Below, piece after piece: positions 34,852-45,399 of a DNA stretch of 64,000 nt; position 1 is the first letter of the stretch, and every line of letters begins with the position of its first letter. This DNA is from Flabesymbios commensalis (lineage: Eukaryota > Annelida > Polychaeta > Terebellida > Flabelligeridae). The stretch covers positions 61,785,855 through 61,849,854 of the forward strand of contig OZ024908.1 of NCBI GenBank assembly GCA_964017125.1. Direction: 5' to 3'. The notes under the pieces were generated by a model. That model worked only from the letters and a program-made list of their open reading frames with translations. It did not search any database and was not told where the DNA came from. The position numbers were made by a program, and so were the translations under genes.

Positions 34852-37800
34852 CTACGAAGTGGAGAAACACACAGGTTAACATGTGACATGAGAACGTAAA
34901 TAATATAATATTTCTGTAATGTATTCATCTGAATAGGAGTAGTTGGCCTAGTAGCAACAGCTGAACAAAAAGTGAAGTGTGATTTTGAAAGAAGTGAAAA
35001 GGCATTATAAACTAATTACACAGGCAGTGATATGCTTATGTATTGCATATATTCACACGTAGTAAATATTTCTCACGAGTAGCGAATATCTATATGGCAT
35101 CTACACAAGTAGCGAATAAATGTACAGTATCCAGTATGGTATTTACAAAAGTAAAAGAAATGTCTCTGTAATAGCCAACGCCGCAAACGCAATGGCTCTG
35201 GCTGCATAATGATCAACGGAGAAAATAGCTGCCCATGCTGAATCAGGCCTATCCCGCAGTTGTAGCCTAAGCCTATCAAATATAAAAATATCTGACACAG
35301 TATGTATAAGGGATATAGGGCGGGTATGCTGTAACGTAGTGTGCCCTATTTCGGTCATAGCCCTAATTCGGTCATAGTAACTTTAGGATCCCTTTACCAC
35401 GTGCTTGGCGCCTTTAGCAGACAGATAAACAACGAAACGAAAACAAATACCATATTACAGCATAATGCCGGCATTTAAAGCTTTTTATATACATTTTATT
35501 TAATATAAATAGCCATTTGAAAATGGGTCGTACCAAATCGTATACATAGCATATGTACTACATAAAAATATTGTACCCTTGCACGCCTTAGAAAAATACT
35601 TTGTGATCGATATTACACCTCAATATGAACGCTAATTAGTTCTCAATAGATCGCCAGAAGGCCTACTAACGCTGTGAAGCCGAGAGAAGTCATTTTATTC
35701 ACTTAAAACGCTGCTGAAAAATATGACTGAATTGGGACCCGATAAAAGCTTGTTTTGACCGAATTGGGTCACCATAAATACTGAAAGGTCCCTTAATCGG
35801 TCACAGGGGCCTAATTCAGTCACATGGCGTCCTAATTCAGTCCCACCCTATAACCAAATAAATCAAGTAGGCCTACACAATTACTTCTAAAGACATAGAT
35901 ATGTCTTCACCCGTGTGAACTCGGAATTTATGGGAAGATGAACGTCGAAGAATATACGCCAAATTAGGATGCTAATGGGAGACAAGTTTGTCAGCAAAAC
36001 TAGAATTCCCGCTGTGTTTCGGGGGTTTTGGGCCACCTTGTGTGGCAAAGTCAATAAGGCTAAACTGAGTCATCCTGAGGATGTTGAGATGACTGAGATG
36101 ACACTGCCGTCAAGACACAGGATTCGAAAGGCCTGATGCCGAGCACGCTACCTGTCGGTCACGGAGGTTCCCCACAATATTGAATCTTTACGAGTACACG
36201 AAGAAGAAACATTTTGTTTCTTTGAAACTTGAAGGCCAGAATTGGGATCGAACCTGCGATCTCCGATTTTCCAAGAAGACAGCTTTAACCACTGCACCAG
36301 GGCCCCCGCATCTGTCGTAAAGGAGTCATTCAGAAAGTTCAATCTGAATGCAATTGATCAGGGGATAATACATACTCAAGCTCCACAAACATCAGCTTCA
36401 AACCAGCTAGAAGAACTTTGTAGCCTACCAGAGTATCAGTTTAACCATGCAAGGAGGTTAAAAAGACCTCCTTGGTTCAACAGACAGCGAGCTGAATGAC
36501 ATGGAATCGGTGTTTTTGTTTATCTCATAGGCTTACTTATGTGGTATCCCCGTCTGTCATCCCTGATTGTTCAGTAGTTGTAACTGTTGGAATATTAAAT
36601 ATTTCGTGTATACAACTACTGGAATATTAAATATTTCGTGTAGACGTTGTCCGCCAATTGTGGCACTTCAAGCTGTGCAAAGGCCTTAGCTAAAAAATCT
36701 ACTTTTCTGATGATAGACGCGAAAAGTCGTGTTGCTGATAACTACCCAGTCCAGGCCTGTACGCAACATGGAGTTTTCTCAAATAGTCCATGGGCCATAA
36801 GGTTAATCAGTACCAAAAAAATTGAAATTTTTTAATCATAATGACCATGTGAGTATGTGTATTGTGATACATTTTCAGTATGATAAACATTTCAGATGAG
36901 TAGCTTAACAAAGATGGCGATAAATTTCAAAATGGCGCGAATCTAAGCTAAACTGCATGTGTTTACATGCTTGAAGAGTTAATCATAGATATCAAATGTA
37001 TATATACATAATCATTGGTGTATTAGAAGCAGGAGACCACTATGTTAAAATACCTTGTTAAAATACTTTGTTGTTCCAGTTTCAAAATATGTTTTCCTTG
37101 CAACTCATAGAGATGCAGTGTTGTGTGTGTGTGGGGGGGGGGGGGGGAGGGGGTTTCCGTGACCGAGACCAGGCGTGTTTGCCTCAGATCAGAAAGTTAT
37201 TGGGCTGTGGAATAACAAAAACTCGAAAAATCAACATCTAAGATATCAACAGATGCATGCCAATTCTCACCAAGGTTTGAGACAGGGACACGAATTAAAT
37301 CTGCAGAGATTCAACAGCAATACGAGAAATAAGTTATAAGTATAGTCCAATCAAATGATTAGGTCCACATATGTGTGGCGCTGTTCGTACACAGTGGACT
37401 ACCGTTACTCCTCTAAGTTTGATTTCCAGTAGAAGAACATGATGTGCCTCGATAAATATGATCATTCTAAGGCAGGGGGGATATGGATTCAATGACAGTC
37501 CTGCTTAAGTTGGACACAACAGCATTGTAGGCCTACAGTAGTTGTAATTTTAGGGGGCCACCATTCAACTAGCAGGGGGAGGGGGAGCTGAAATATTCTT
37601 TTAAATAAATATTCTCAGGCTAAATGTTCGTGAAATAAATAATTGTCTGAAGGACATGTTGCAAAGAAATATTTAACTTTAAACTAATTTTAAAATAAAG
37701 AATTATATAAACTCCTCAGCATCATTTTAATGGCCATTAGTGCAATTTTGATTGACTGACCCTTAAATATGTGCAGCAGAGCGCACCGGAAAATCAATAC

Positions 37801-40800
37801 TAGGCCTAATTTGGCATCTAAATTTATAGACAGAAAAGTTTTAAGGAAGTGAAATAAATATTTGTCTCCACACACAAATGGAAAGATATATTTTGCTCCA
37901 GGCGGAGTGTGAAAGTCTGAAAGATTGAAAGTGAAATAAATAAATTGGTCCGAATAAAAAACTCCATCCCCCCTCCGCTAGAAAGTAAAGGGTGGCTCCT
38001 TCATCGTGTGTATTTGTGATACAATATTATTATTGTCAATAATAAAGTTAAAATATGTACACTGACCGAATTAAGACACCATGACCACTTTAGGTCGCCA
38101 ACTATGACTTATTTGGGACACCAGGTCCCTATTCAGTCACAACAGATTTATTTTTTACAAACGTTCATAATTTTTTCTCTTTCTACCATTCTCTCTCATT
38201 TTCGAAAGAAATGTTGATACAATGATGAAAATTTCAATTTAAAAACATTTGTTTTCGTTGCTAATGCACTGTGAACTAGGGATATTTGAAATTGTGAAAA
38301 GTATGACTGAATAAGGGCACCTTACGTTACTGGTGTGAAACTTTGTTTTTCGAAAAATGGGACATATAGATCGTTTACAAATGATGTGTTTGAGTAATTT
38401 GGCACAAACCCATGTGAGGGATATTATGGCCTGTAGCTTGCCGGAGTGTGTCGATCCCCTTTTTTAAGACAAGGATAACATTAACCTCCACCCAGTCATC
38501 TATTAATTTGCCCATCTGTAGAGATTGATCAAAAAAAATTTGAAGGACCCCTCACATTGCAAAGACTGTCCCAAATTGCTTAAGATGCGACGGTAATAAT
38601 AAAAATCGGTGCGGTGTGGCCACTCCCACGATTACAATTTCGTCGATTTCCGTTGCTTCAAAAAATGTCGTAGTTATGGCCGTCTTAGGCGTGGTAGAAC
38701 GTTGTTGCAGTGAGGCATGTCCTGCGACGCGATCGCAATTTATTACAATTTATTTTTAAAATATAATATATTGTTATTCACCTATATAATTCGCCCTGTA
38801 TATAATTTGATATATAATGTATTGTTACCACGCATGCTCACCTGACATACACTTATCAGAATAAATTAGTTGTTACTTGCTACTTGAAAAAATTACTGTT
38901 GCTTCAATAACACCCACTATAGGGCCTACACGTTCACCACTAGGATCGCTGCAATAATACGTCTAGCATTTTAATATTAACTAATTTTACTATTGCATGC
39001 TTTGCTGTAATGTAATTCAACTTTTAGTTGCCAATAAATGTTATTATTATTATTATTGTTATTAATAGCTTACGACGCAAAGTCGGTAACAGTCTTTCTG
39101 GTGTAGCATGCTGCCGTCGCAGAACCAGCTTTTCTGTGATTATCTAAAACCGCCGAGACCGGGAACCGAACCCCGAACTCTGGCGTAAAAGACAGCGGTG
39201 CTAGCCACTACCCTAGGGCCCCCGCCCTACGCTGGAAGCATTCTTCAGGATAAAATTAGGGAGCTCGTCCAGTCCGCATGCCTTTTCGCTGTTTAAACCC
39301 TCGAGTAATTTAGTTACACCTTGAATAATAATTTTTGAATTTAGGCATTGCAGTATTCGGTGGTCACCAGACAGCATCATTCCAGTGGTCCACGAGTGGC
39401 TACGAGCGGCAAAAAGCCACTGGTGGACCTCAAGCGACACGCAGGCGGCAATCGGAGTGGCATTTACCACTGGTGGACCACCGGTGGTCTTCCACTGGCA
39501 AACAATGTAGCTAATGGTCTATCAGCCGGACATCCGTGCCGGAACACCACTGGCAACCGGTGGCATTCGGTGGTGGGCCACCGGTGGCCCACCATTACGT
39601 CCTGGTAACTTAAGTATATTTGTGGTGTCTTTTGAGGTTAAAACTGAGCAAAATTGGTTGTTTAGTATATTGGCCTTATGTCTGCTATCTGAATGCAGCT
39701 GGTGTTTTTTTCCGTTAAAGAAAATACACCATTTCTATCCTGAAGTTTTGATTTATTATAACGCCAGAGTTTTTTTTTCAAAAAGGACCACCTGGCAGAC
39801 CTGATGGCATATTGGGTATGCTGCTTACATAATTTATACTTTGCCCAAATGTCAGCATTGATTTAGGATAAATTTCAGTTTTAACCAATAGTTAATGCAT
39901 ATTCTATCTACGAGAAAAGCAAATGTAGGCCTATGTGTATTGTAATAACACGCATAGGGTCGTGACGGTAATGCACGTAGTATTTACCTACTTGTCGTCC
40001 CCAAATACAAATAACAAAACAGGCATTAAGATTATTAAATTTTACATGTTTGCCTAAATAGAAAAAGTTTTTTCAAATTTAACAATTTCTTCGATTTGAG
40101 TTCAAAAATATAAATAGTAGAAATATCACTATTAACGCAATAAACATCAAAATTGGTACATACTTTAAAGGACAGACGTCATATTAAGAAGGAAATATTG
40201 GAAAAAACCCAAATACATTCTAGACCAATAATATGTGATTATAGCTTTTAAGACGGGGTTGAAACTTGAATAAGGATTAGTGCTATATTATACATGTAAT
40301 AGCTGTATGGGACATGATGATAATATGACTTAAATGTCAGATAATGAAATAACATTCAGACTATTATTATTAAGATACGTTAAAGGGACTAGCCCAGGCT
40401 AAAATCATAAAAAATATCGGTGATTTTATTTTGGCTTCTTAATATGACCATAAGGATGTAAACTTGTCTTTTAATTTTTGTGCTGCACATTTACCAGTTA
40501 GGCTAGATGATTTCTTATTTTGGACGTACGATCCGAATAAAAAATCCCCGAACACACAATTTTACATTTTCTCTCCGAATCAGTCATTCGTTGCAGTTCG
40601 GGGCAGGAGATACATGGTAACGTTACTTGTACTTGCCGAATGACATCCGAACCGCTGCCGTACCTGACGAAAAACCTATGTTATGGGTCTACGGCCATTG
40701 TATATGGTTCAACAACATCGGTGAAGACATACAATTCGTCCTCTTTGAATTAAAGGGGTGTATCTGCATCTACACTAAGTGGAAGATAACCCTTTCATAT

Positions 40801-43800
40801 CCAAGGGGACAAATTATCAGGAAAAAGTTGTAATTCCAACAATATATGACATGTATAATATCGGCATGTATGATTCGTGAATATGACATGTATGACTATA
40901 AAAAGACAAGATGGTACAACTAGCTTATAGGCTAGACCTATGTGGTCATATATTTGTACAAACCACTCTGCTCATCCGTAGTCCTAGGAACATTATTTCA
41001 GAAAAGTCCTCCGCCATACTGAAGTGAAAATGCCTAATGTTAAAATCATGTATCTTGTTAAACTGCAACAACGTCATGTTGTGCGACTGACAGTCGCGCT
41101 GTGCTTCTGTCCAAGACACTAACCTGTTGGAAAAAAGTATACAATTGCCGATTAACTTTTTAGAAATGCTTTCAAACTGCTTTTTAAGATAAGTGTGTAT
41201 TGAAAAGTATCTAAATAAATCAGTGAGGATCGCAGCTAATCTTGATATAGTAATAATTGCAGGACTAGTTGTGACGTGAAGTAAAGTGACCAGAGAAATA
41301 AAATGAATCGGGCTTTGGGCCACCTTTTTGCACATATAGGCTAAAGTGGGCCAGGAAAGCCTCCTGAGGATGGTGAGATGATTGAGATGACACTGTCCTC
41401 CAGACACAGAATTCGAAATTCGAGCCCTGGCGGTTTGAGGCCGAGCACGCTACCTCTTGGTCACGGAGGCTCCCCACAATACTGACTTTCACACGTGGAT
41501 GGGGAAGAAACATTTTTTGTTTCTTTCAAACCGCCGAGACAGGGAACAGGGGAATATTGCTTTACGTCGCTTTCTGCACAATCATGGCCATATCGCGACA
41601 GAAGGAAGCCCAAAGCCGGGACTATGCCCTACTCTTATTTCGAATGACTTAAAGGGTTCTTTATAGTGCACAGTACCATATGCAGCACTGTACAGTCCAT
41701 GCCTTTGAACAGTTTGGAGCACTGTATATGCACAACCATACACAATGACAAATATCCGTCCTGACCGGGATTCGAGCCTGGTACCCCCAGGTTACAAGCC
41801 CCAGTCGATACGAATGAGCGATCGGGGCCGGCCAATTATATTAAACAACCCAGCAGACACAAGAAGTTGAGTCAATGCTGGTGCAACGCTGGTTAACCGT
41901 CTACGACGATGGACCTACGTTAAACCAACATCGATTCAACGTCTTGTGTCTGATGATAATGGCTGATATCCCAGCACACACAAAAAAACATTTGTATAGC
42001 ATTTGTACAACGTCGGCCCAACGTCTTCGACGTTGGTCCAACATTGTACAAATGCTACACAAATGTTTTGTGTTTACTGGGATAACAGCTGAAGGCATTA
42101 CCTTTTTTTGTAAAAGCGCAAGGATCCTAGGCCATAGTGTTTCGTACCAATTTGATAGTACGGTTTTACAAATGTTAATTCCATGCGACAGACTTGCTTG
42201 AAGACGCAGGCGTTGTCAGGTACACTTAGCTTAACACGGAATCCTCTGTGGTAGTACCCCGTAAAGATACCGTGACCGACTGCTGAGGTATACTCAATGA
42301 TCGTAGTGCTGTCTTTGCTCCTCACAAACACAGAATAGTTGAAGTTCCTGCATTCTGCAGGACATGCTGTATAGTCGATAATAACTTCGTGGCCTGTAGT
42401 CAATTTATGATCATGACCTTTGTAAATGAAGTCATGGTAATGTTCAGGATTATGGCGATTGTTAATGCGTTTGTTCGTCGGTAGAAACACGTATACCATC
42501 TTCATACAGGTGTCAGTAAGAAGGGCGATACCATTGGCTATTGAATACATATTCTTTCCATTTATTTCCAGTTTCTTACATTGCGATGAAATGACAAATA
42601 AAGCCATTTGTTTCCTAGGCATTTTGTTACTACAAATTATCGTGGACTTCACCGCGGCAAAATGCAAGAATTCATAAGTGTGGTTTACGCTTTCCATGTT
42701 ATATCGTAGATAAGATTTTCTAGAACTGTTCATAATTCCAAATGGCCAGTGTTCTATAAAGGAGGCGTTTATTGTGTGTGATGTCGCCTCTTCTATATAC
42801 TCATCTGTGAGGCGCAGATCTCTATCACAAGGCTCTAATGTATCAGCTATTACTACTCGTAAATCTACACTTCCCACAGAAGGTGGCCCAAGCTGAAGCG
42901 TACAGGAGTGCTGTACTTCACTGTGCTTTGGTGGGCATACAACTTGGTAGCAAAAAGGGTATGCTTCCACTGCGACGAAAATGTCAGGCTTGTAAATTGT
43001 ATCTGGATATATATGTTCTAGATAGTACGATCGACACATCACATTTTCAATATATCCTATAAAAGACCCCCTGGAATACCCGTGGAACCAAACGAGGGAA
43101 ATATAAAGAATATTCGATTGTGACCCGATTTCTAAATAGTTTATATCTTCACACAATTCAAACCCTTGATCAGTAGAATATAAAAATACGATAAGCCCGC
43201 CATATTGACACGAAGATTTTGATGTATCAGTTAGCTTACTGGGTGCATCAAAAACGTATTTAATTACATAAAGGGCAAGAATTATACGATCATCATGTGA
43301 GTCAAATGGAACTGAACAGACTATGTTTTCAGGATAAACTGATGTCTCCGGGATATCTATGAAGCCTTGACGAGAGCAACTCGCTGACATTCTCAAAAGA
43401 CTATCAGTTTGTGCCATAATTTTGACAACGGTGTCTGTAGTTTGAGGTAAAACTACATCAACAAACGCCCAATATGCCGTTGTTGACGCCTTGTCGTTGA
43501 TTGGTGAAATTGTATTATCAAGCTGGAGTATGGTGTTTGAAAGACGTCCGGGTCCGTCATGAACAGTGACGCTGCCACTTAAAGGACCAGTAGACAATAC
43601 AATTAGATGTATAAAATTAATGTTCCCTACAAGAATATAACATTGGGCAGAATTTATGTTTTTTTCTGTAAATTTCAAATCGTTACTTCCGAGATGCAAC
43701 AGTTTAACATAGCTAAAACGTTTTATCCACATTATTTTGAAACTGCTAAAGAAAATAGATAATTCATATTTTAGATAGCTTTTGATGACCAGACGTATAT

Positions 43801-44362
43801 AAGATTTGTCAGATGGCATGATTAATGTCCACGGAACACGCTTGCCACAATAGCGTTCACTTTTGAATCCGTCATTATAAAATAGTAAACCATGGTCCCT
43901 GCATGAAAGAGCTTTTGATACTCTGAAGTTGAATTTCAGTATCTTATTATACAGAATATGTCCTTTTATAATCTCAACGAGCAGTACCGTATCCGATGAG
44001 CGTATCTTGTAATCATTCACGAAAATAGAACCACAATATTGACTAAATGATTTCTTCAAACTACTTGTTCTGGAATACACCTCGGAGATCTGATTGCCTC
44101 TCAACAGACAGTGAAACAAATAGGTTTGGATGCAAATAAACTGATTTGTATAACTCTGTATTGGCGATGAGTGTCGCTCTTTGTAAATGCAAGTCTCAAT
44201 ATCGCCAAGTAGAAACGGCACCTGAACGACCTTCTGTCTTAGTGTGCCGGTCAAGTACATGCAGTCTGTTCTGACAAGCAGAAATATGCTAAATATCCAC
44301 GATGCGATCATGTTGAAACGAAATGGGGGTTTTCGCAAACAGGTGATCCCAACTAAATGCAT
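31720..44362 (-). CDS. CUB/C-type lectin/LDLa/LRR 7TM receptor, three-exon model
   Basis: I join 44362-42102, 41210-40967 and 34851-31720. Junction 1 is phase 2: donor AAAG|GTAATG, acceptor TTATTTAG|ATAC completes an Arg codon. Junction 2 is phase 0: donor AGA|GTGGTT, acceptor CTTCGTAG|GAC. The three pieces give one 1878-residue frame, and junction 2 restores a C-type lectin fold cut exactly in the middle, which is strong support. Order: signal peptide, CUB-like region, lectin domain, second lectin-like region, three LDLR-A repeats, LRRs, seven membrane segments. This is the plan of GRL101-like receptors (LGR type C), enlarged at the N-terminus. It should sit in the plasma membrane with a ~1600-residue ectodomain. 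Ligand unknown. Introns measure 891 and 6115 bp. Short extra exons or an additional 3' exon cannot be excluded: the last codons (TTTAA|GTAGAT) contain a weak donor. Confidence 0.75.
35335..35850. mobile_element. Element rich in CCTAATTCAGTCAC motifs
   Basis: The motif CCTAATTCGGTCATA and close variants occurs at both edges in the same orientation and inside in the opposite one (GACCGAATTGGG). Seven or so copies. A related, shorter cluster is at 38060-38340 (CGAATTAAGACACC, CCCTATTCAGTCAC, TGACTGAATAAGGG). It looks like a small transposon family with sub-terminal repeats; class unknown. Confidence 0.5.
36010..36306 (-). mobile_element. Two-headed tRNA-derived SINE, most complete copy
   Basis: On the minus strand from 36306: GGCCCTGGTGCAGTGGTTAA (A box), GCAGGTTCGATCCC (B box), a linker with AAGAAACAAAATGTTTCTT, then a second tRNA-like unit (CCGTGACCGACAGGTAGCGT; TTTCGAATCCTG) and the tail CATCCTCAGGATGACTC, GTTTAGCC, GGTGGCCCAAAACCCCC. 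tRNA-derived SINEs are transcribed by polymerase III from such boxes and moved by LINE enzymes. Related copies: 2598, 12406, 18158, 39080, 41285 and 53145. Confidence 0.8.
37553..38003. mobile_element. Candidate MITE with G-rich inverted ends
   Basis: GGGGGCCACCATTCAACTAG plus GGGGGAGGGGG on the left is roughly mirrored by CCCCCCTCCGCTAG and AAAGGGTGGCTCC on the right. The inside contains repeated GTGAAATAAATA. No clear target duplication. Confidence 0.45.
38060..38340. mobile_element. Second CCTAATTCAGTC-type element
   Basis: Shares the GACCGAATT/GACTGAATA motifs with 35335-35850 but is shorter; borders uncertain. Confidence 0.4.
38400..39345 (-). pseudogene. LINE reverse-transcriptase fragment, split
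   Basis: Minus strand, first part 39345-39232: GVTKLLEGLNSEKACGLDEL then LPNFILKNAS, the GV.KLL..LN..KA.GPD block before the RT core. Second part about 38580-38400: SLQMGKLIDDWVEVNVILVL then KKGDRHTP, matching ...P.dWk.AnV.PIFKKGDR... In LINEs these blocks are about 20 codons apart; here about 650 bp, including a SINE head (39080-39230), separates them. The second part contains frame breaks. Confidence 0.7.
39080..39230 (-). mobile_element. tRNA-derived SINE head
   Basis: From 39230 on the minus strand: GGGCCCTAGGGTAGTGGCTA (A box) and GGGGTTCGGTTCCCGG (B box), then CGGCGGTTTTAGATAATC. Related to the first head at 36306. The block may continue to an (ATT)n tract at 39040-39060. Confidence 0.65.
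39340..39600. repeat. CCACTGGTGG-type short repeats
   Basis: Many degenerate copies of the self-complementary words CCACTGGTGG and CCACCGGTGG, forming nested small palindromes. Open frames over it are translations of the repeat. Confidence 0.6.
40381..40512. mobile_element. Half of a family E MITE
   Basis: AAAGGGACTAGCCCAGGCTA through GATGTAAACTTG to ACCAGTTAGGCTAGAT, then unrelated sequence. A family B scrap (CCTATGTTATGGGTCTACGG) lies at about 40673-40700. Confidence 0.75.
40967..41210 (-). CDS. Receptor exon 2: first half of lectin domain
   Basis: 244 bp coding for residues 754 (split Arg) to 835. GNCILFS, SWTEAQRDC and MFLGLRM are the first-cysteine, W..A...C and GLR elements of a C-type lectin-like domain, with normal spacing. 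Acceptor TTATTTAG|A was chosen because its phase matches exon 1; an alternative AG at TTTGAAAG|C also fits the phase but has a poor pyrimidine tract. The longer open frame upstream (to 41407) is SINE sequence. Confidence 0.7.
41285..41550 (-). mobile_element. Two-headed tRNA-derived SINE, 5' worn
   Basis: Minus strand: end of head 1 (CTGTCTCGGCGGTTTG), linker AAGAAACAAAAAATGTTTC, second head (CCGTGACCAAGAGGTAGCGT; GGGCTCGAATTTCG), tail CATCCTCAGGAGG and GGTGGCCCAAAGCCCGATTC. Lies in receptor intron 1. Confidence 0.75.
41750..41835 (-). mobile_element. tRNA-like SINE head, another family
   Basis: Minus strand GGCCGGCCCCGATCGCTCAT then TACCAGGCTCGAATCCCGG. The B box is good, the A box weak. 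Followed by unassigned DNA. Confidence 0.5.
41849..41953. mobile_element. Hairpin MITE, family C (GTTGG type)
   Basis: CCCAGCAGACACAAGAAG to GTCTTGTGTCTGA with a GTCTACGAC apex. Confidence 0.7.
41970..42081. mobile_element. Hairpin MITE, family C (ACAAATGTT type)
   Basis: CCCAGCACACACAAAAAAC to TTTTGTGTTTACTGGG; apex GTCTTCGAC; AT on both sides. It lies 16 bp after the first one and 20 bp from the exon 1 donor. Confidence 0.85.
42102..44362 (-). CDS. Receptor exon 1: signal peptide and CUB-like region
   Basis: 2261 bp, 753 codons plus two bases. A stop lies in frame 12 bp before ATG-44362. Met-18 begins a good signal peptide (MIASWIFSIFLLVRTDC), so it may be the real start. Three CUB-like stretches: about 110-222 (C154 and C172 flank FYNDG; CG), 240-328 (VTVHDGPG) and 329-443 (C329/C349, C385/C404: CUB cysteine spacing). 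444-753 is Cys-containing and possibly includes a fourth. CUB domains bind proteins or sugars outside the cell, so this part probably helps ligand recognition. It lacks repeats and is clearly protein-coding. If the splice to exon 2 were wrong, this would be a separate secreted CUB protein ending at TAA 42098. Confidence 0.75.
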
Positions 44363-44552
44363 CTGGCATAGACATTACAGTGATGATAAATGATACTGTT
44401 TTTAACAGCCAAAGGTTGATTGCCTATCACAAAATGATTTATTTAAATGCTAGATTGAAAAATTAGATTCAAAACTATATGTGAAGCCTGATTAGTCAGA
44501 GTTTTGTGACAAAGATTTACATATATGTCATTTACATACATTTTACATGACA

Positions 44553-44948
44553 TTAACCCTTTAACCGCCAAATTATTCAATTTGAATTTTCACCCACTTG
44601 AAGTTGTGTCTCGCTGACGCGATCCACAACTTCAAGTGAGTGAAAATAATTCAGATTTGGCAAAATAGAGGTCAACTCTTTTCAAATCGTGCTGATTGAT
44701 GTCACATAATGGCTTTAACATGCTTAAAAGGCGGTACTGAATGTGGCCAAAGTTTTTTTGTAAATTTGAAATCATCATAAATGTCTTAGTTAGCGCTTTC
44801 TGATTCATTTGAATACCTATGTTATGGGTCTACGACCATTATAAATATGTTTACTCATACAGTGCGGGGATCGACTTTAGTCATTGCTCTGACGTCTACA
44901 GACGTCAGATTCTGACGACTTAAGTCGATCCCCGCGCTGTAAGTGTTA
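44553..44948 (+). mobile_element. Chimera of family A and family B MITEs
   Basis: Left end TTAACCCTTTAACCGCC and the CACTTGAAGTTGTG hairpin are family A; near 44745 the sequence switches to family B (ATCATAAATGTCTTAG, CAGTGCGGGGATCGAC) and ends CCGCGCTGTAAGTGTTAA. It lies upstream of the receptor's first exon. Confidence 0.75.
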
Positions 44949-45168
44949 ACCCTTCAAGCGATAAGTATCTTGTTTTGTTAACCCATCAAATTACTGTTTA
45001 TATAGGGATCAAATGGGTGTTAACACATCTAGATTTGCGAATGTTTAGGGTCTCAAATTGAACAAATATGGGTAATTTTCACTCACTTGAAGTTGTGGGT
45101 CGCTGTATCGACCCACATCTTCAAGTGAGTGAAAATTTATATAATATAATTTAGCGCTTTAAGGGTTA
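44946..45168. mobile_element. TTAA-type MITE, family A variant
   Basis: TTAACCCTTCAAGCG to AGCGCTTTAAGGGTTAA. The hairpin centre GTGGGTCGCTGTATCGACCC is perfectly self-complementary, unlike the usual family centre. It shares or abuts the TTAA of the preceding element. Confidence 0.75.
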
Positions 45169-45399
45169 AAATGAATAAACTGATACAATATTATTAAAAA
45201 ATTATTATTATAAAAAAATTATGATCTATAGATATTATGAACAATAGTTGCAGCAAATGTAGGATAAACGGAATCACCATAAGAACAACAACAACATAGG
45301 ATATATGCGATATATGGTGACACAGGACAGTTTCCATTGATTATCAGACAGCTGTATTAAAGCTGTAAAATATTGGTGTAGAATTCTAGACCTATCACA

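Larger units (their letters stand above)
34852..40966 (-). other. Receptor intron 2
   Basis: 6115 bp, GT-AG. Filled with mobile DNA listed separately (elements at 35.3, 36.0, 37.5, 38.1, 38.4-39.3, 39.1, 39.3 and 40.4 kb) plus a G-rich tract at 37125-37150. Small open frames here match no family except LINE pieces. Confidence 0.7.
41211..42101 (-). other. Receptor intron 1
   Basis: 891 bp, GT-AG, made largely of a SINE, a tRNA-like head and two hairpin MITEs. Confidence 0.7.

Noticed and set aside
36240-36306. True tRNA genes (also 39160-39230, 41750-41835)
   Set aside because: Boxes are present but cloverleaf pairing is poor and each is joined to a SINE body.
40946-41407. Upstream part of the 153-codon frame as receptor coding sequence
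   Set aside because: 41285-41407 is SINE sequence; an acceptor at 41211 fits the phase of exon 1 better.
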